A model generated the notes under the pieces. The model had not been told where the DNA came from. It searched no databases and saw only the letters and a list, made by a program, of their open reading frames with translations. Position numbers and translations under genes: made by a program. A stretch of 16,010 nt of DNA from an uncultured Prevotella sp. (GTDB lineage Bacteria > Bacteroidota > Bacteroidia > Bacteroidales > Bacteroidaceae), in the NCBI GenBank assembly GCA_934229335.1, contig CAKQDQ010000047.1:1-16010 (forward strand), in the 5' to 3' direction. Within the stretch, counting starts at the first letter, position 1, and every line of letters starts with the position of its first letter. This document shows, in pieces, positions 14,494 to 16,010 of the stretch.

Positions 14494-14599
14494 TCGTTTG
14501 GTAGTTTGGTGGTTTAGTTGTTTAGTTGATAGAAATACTAATCACTAATCCACCAAACACCAAGCATACTAAATCACGAACCAACAAAACAACAAACCC
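14490..14599. repeat. G/T-A/C inverted repeat between cysN and cysH
   Basis: A G/T arm (about 14490-14529, units of gtttagt/gtttggt) faces an A/C arm (about 14541-14599, units of accaaac/aacaaac). The left arm contains the cysN stop and the right arm reaches the cysH ATG. Same family as 7010-7157 and 15296-15436. Confidence 0.75.
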
Positions 14600-15292
14600 A
14601 TGACCAACGCTCAGCAACTCAACGAACAATTTGCCTCTGCCACACCGCAAGAGGTTATAGCATACTTTCTGAAGACATACGGAAACCGTGTGGCTCTCGC
14701 CTCCAGCCTTGGACTGGAAGATCAGGTTCTCACGGACATGATAGCCAAAGCAGGTGGCGGAAGGGTCTTCACTATTGACACTGGCAGACTCTTTCCTGAG
14801 AGCTATCAGTTGATAGACCGCACCAATGACAAGTATGATATGCGCATAGAGGTATTCTTTCCACGCCACGATGGTGTAGAGGAGTACGTGAAAGAGCACG
14901 GTATCAACGCTTTCTATCAAAGCATTGAACTGCGTCGCGCTTGCTGTCACTGCCGTAAGTTAGAGCCATTAAAGCGTGCTCTCTCTACTCTCGACGTCTG
15001 GATTTGCGGACTTCGCGCTTCTCAAGCAGTGACACGCACACACACTCACGTCGTAGAGTGGGACGAGAACAATGGTCTGCTGAAGGTAAACCCACTCGCT
15101 GCTTGGTCTGAAGAGGACGTATGGCAGTACATTCGCGCCAACAAGGTGCCGTATAACAAACTGCACGACAAAGGCTTCCCGTCAATAGGTTGCCAGCCTT
15201 GCACCAGGGCAATAGAGCCTGGCGAGGACGTTCGCGCTGGAAGATGGTGGTGGGAAGACCCTGAACACAAAGAGTGCGGACTGCATAAATAA
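14600..15292 (+). CDS. cysH: [4Fe-4S] adenylylsulfate (APS) reductase
   Basis: Reduces APS to sulfite and AMP with thioredoxin as electron donor. The 230-residue protein has the PP-loop-like SSLGLEDQV (35-43), FTIDTGRLFPESY, the iron-sulfur cysteines in RRACCHCRKLEPL (C115, C116) and GCQPCTR (C198, C201), WICGLRASQAVTR, AGRWWWEDP and the catalytic ECGLH near the C-terminus (C226). The CC...CxxC set is the mark of APS rather than PAPS reductases, so no APS kinase is required. An additional cysteine (C118) lies in the first cluster. A thioredoxin gene follows, matching the need for a thiol donor. Confidence 0.95.
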   Translation: MTNAQQLNEQFASATPQEVIAYFLKTYGNRVALASSLGLEDQVLTDMIAKAGGGRVFTIDTGRLFPESYQLIDRTNDKYDMRIEVFFPRHDGVEEYVKEHGINAFYQSIELRRACCHCRKLEPLKRALSTLDVWICGLRASQAVTRTHTHVVEWDENNGLLKVNPLAAWSEEDVWQYIRANKVPYNKLHDKGFPSIGCQPCTRAIEPGEDVRAGRWWWEDPEHKECGLHK

Positions 15293-15295
15293 TTT

Positions 15296-15436
15296 AATAG
15301 TGGTTTAGTAGATTAGTGGTTTAGTAGATTAGTGGTTTAGTTAATGGAAATGCTATTCACCAAACTACGAAACAACTAAACCTCGAAACAACTCACCCAC
15401 TAAACAACCAACTCACCAAACAACCAAACAACCGAT
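15296..15436. repeat. G/T-A/C inverted repeat with a 16-bp tandem between cysH and the thioredoxin gene
   Basis: tagtggtttagtagat is repeated 2.75 times without mismatch (about 15299-15342), forming the G/T arm. The A/C arm (about 15358-15432) is built of ccaaacaa/aactaaac units and reaches the next start codon. The unit is two 8-mers, the complement in style of the 16-bp tandem at 5672-5718. Confidence 0.8.
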
Positions 15437-15748
15437 ATGAAACTGACAGACGACAACTATAAAGAGATACTCAACCAACCCGACAAACTGACCGTAATAG
15501 ACTTCTGGGCTACTTGGTGTGGACCGTGCCAGCGTCTCGCTCCCATCTTTGAGGGAATAGAGAAGGAGTATGAAGGCAAGGCAAATGTGGGCAAATACAA
15601 CGTTGAGAACAACGAGGAATTGCTCGAACGCTTTGGTATTCGCAACATCCCAACTATTCTTTTCATAAAGAACGGTGAGGTGGTAGACAGAATAGGTGGT
15701 GCCGTTAACGCCGCAAAGTTGAGAGAGTTGATAGATAAGAACCTCTAA
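15437..15748 (+). CDS. trx: Thioredoxin
   Basis: A 103-residue cytoplasmic thioredoxin with the WCGPC redox site in FWATWCGPCQRLAP, the cis-proline region RNIPTILFIKNGEVV and GAVNAAKLRELID. There is no signal peptide and it has the standard single-domain length. It follows cysH by 144 bp of repeat sequence, so it is likely the electron donor that recycles the APS reductase, though it may serve other reductases too. Confidence 0.95.
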   Translation: MKLTDDNYKEILNQPDKLTVIDFWATWCGPCQRLAPIFEGIEKEYEGKANVGKYNVENNEELLERFGIRNIPTILFIKNGEVVDRIGGAVNAAKLRELIDKNL

Positions 15749-16010
15749 CACGCTACAGCCCACCTCCCGACTTCCCTCACGTGGGAGGAGAGATGGGTGG
15801 AAAACGCTATCTCTGGAGACACAAAGGGAGGAAAAAGGTGTGGAAAACACTATCGCAGGAGCGTGTAATATAAAGAGAAAGAAAAGTTTAACAGCAGATA
15901 AATATACCCCAATAGAGCATTTCCTACTCCCCCATGGGGGAGGTCGGGAGGGGGGCTATCGCTCTTGTCGCACTCGTCGCTTGTCAGCGTGAGCCGCCCC
16001 TGTATCTACA
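15749..16010. repeat. Gene-free right end with GC-rich palindromic repeats
   Basis: Two GC-rich elements in opposite orientation, cctcccgacttccc...gggaggag (15760-15790) and ctactcccccatggggg...tcgggagg (15924-15954), are imperfect reverse complements. The second contains a perfect 16-bp palindrome, ctcccccatgggggag (15927-15942). Between them are two 22-bp direct copies (15797-15818, 15840-15861; 19 of 22 identical) beginning gtggaaaac. No gene is supported here. Confidence 0.7.

Noticed and set aside
1460..15436. CRISPR array suggested by short regular repeats
   Set aside because: Units are only 7-16 bp, directly tandem without unique spacers, and no cas genes are present.
15413..15850. 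145-residue minus-strand open frame at the right end
   Set aside because: Mostly antisense to the thioredoxin gene and repeats; no family resemblance.
15955..16010. End of a minus-strand gene entering from the right edge
   Set aside because: A frame ending ADKRRVRQER can be read, but it is too short and too close to repeats to support a gene.

Overview
The window looks like chromosome from a member of the Bacteroidales, probably near Prevotellaceae. The signs are: promoters with the Bacteroidetes -7 element TAnnTTTG, no Shine-Dalgarno sequences in front of genes, A/C-rich leaders before start codons, and intergenic spacers filled with short degenerate AT-rich or G/T-A/C repeats. The genus is an inference. 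Almost everything present serves sulfur assimilation and the siroheme cofactor it needs.

Region 1 (1-5313, + strand) is a tetrapyrrole operon. It runs: the end of a HemC-like/CobA/HemD fusion cut by the left window edge, hemB (porphobilinogen synthase), a precorrin-2 dehydrogenase (sirC/CysG-N type), a short glutamyl-tRNA reductase (hemA) and hemL. Glu-tRNA to sirohydrochlorin is covered except for an intact HemC and the final ferrochelatase; no coproporphyrinogen or heme branch gene is visible, so siroheme (or a corrinoid precursor) is the likely product.

Region 2 (5426-8336, + strand) encodes a ubiquitin-like sulfur carrier whose diglycine is masked by a C-terminal tail, an E1-like adenylyltransferase, a JAMM metalloprotease and a PLP-dependent sulfhydrylase. 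This matches the protein-thiocarboxylate route to homocysteine known from Wolinella succinogenes (HcyS/HcyF/HcyD/MetY). It ends at a strong 17-bp bidirectional hairpin terminator.

Region 3 (8469-12095) holds a Pst-type ABC transporter split in two: pstB on the minus strand, and pstC-pstA on the plus strand behind a small GT2-like glycosyltransferase. No substrate-binding protein or PhoU gene is in view. The pstB and glycosyltransferase genes are divergent from a compact promoter region.

Region 4 (12228-15748, + strand) is assimilatory sulfate reduction: cysD and cysN (ATP sulfurylase), a plant/bacterial-type [4Fe-4S] APS reductase (cysH) and a thioredoxin. Together the window gives sulfate -> APS -> sulfite, siroheme for the (unseen) sulfite reductase, and sulfide -> carrier thiocarboxylate -> homocysteine.

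The most notable observations are: (a) the HcyS-like carrier ending GGGAR with a complete processing set; (b) a HemC-like segment that stops before the cofactor-cysteine domain and runs straight into CobA-HemD; (c) the same promoter layout, GCTATT[G/C]-N20-TA[A/C]CTTTGC, at pstB, the glycosyltransferase and cysD, which ties the Pst-like transporter to sulfate genes; (d) two families of intergenic inverted repeats that reach into the ends of genes. The right end (15749-16010) carries only repeats.
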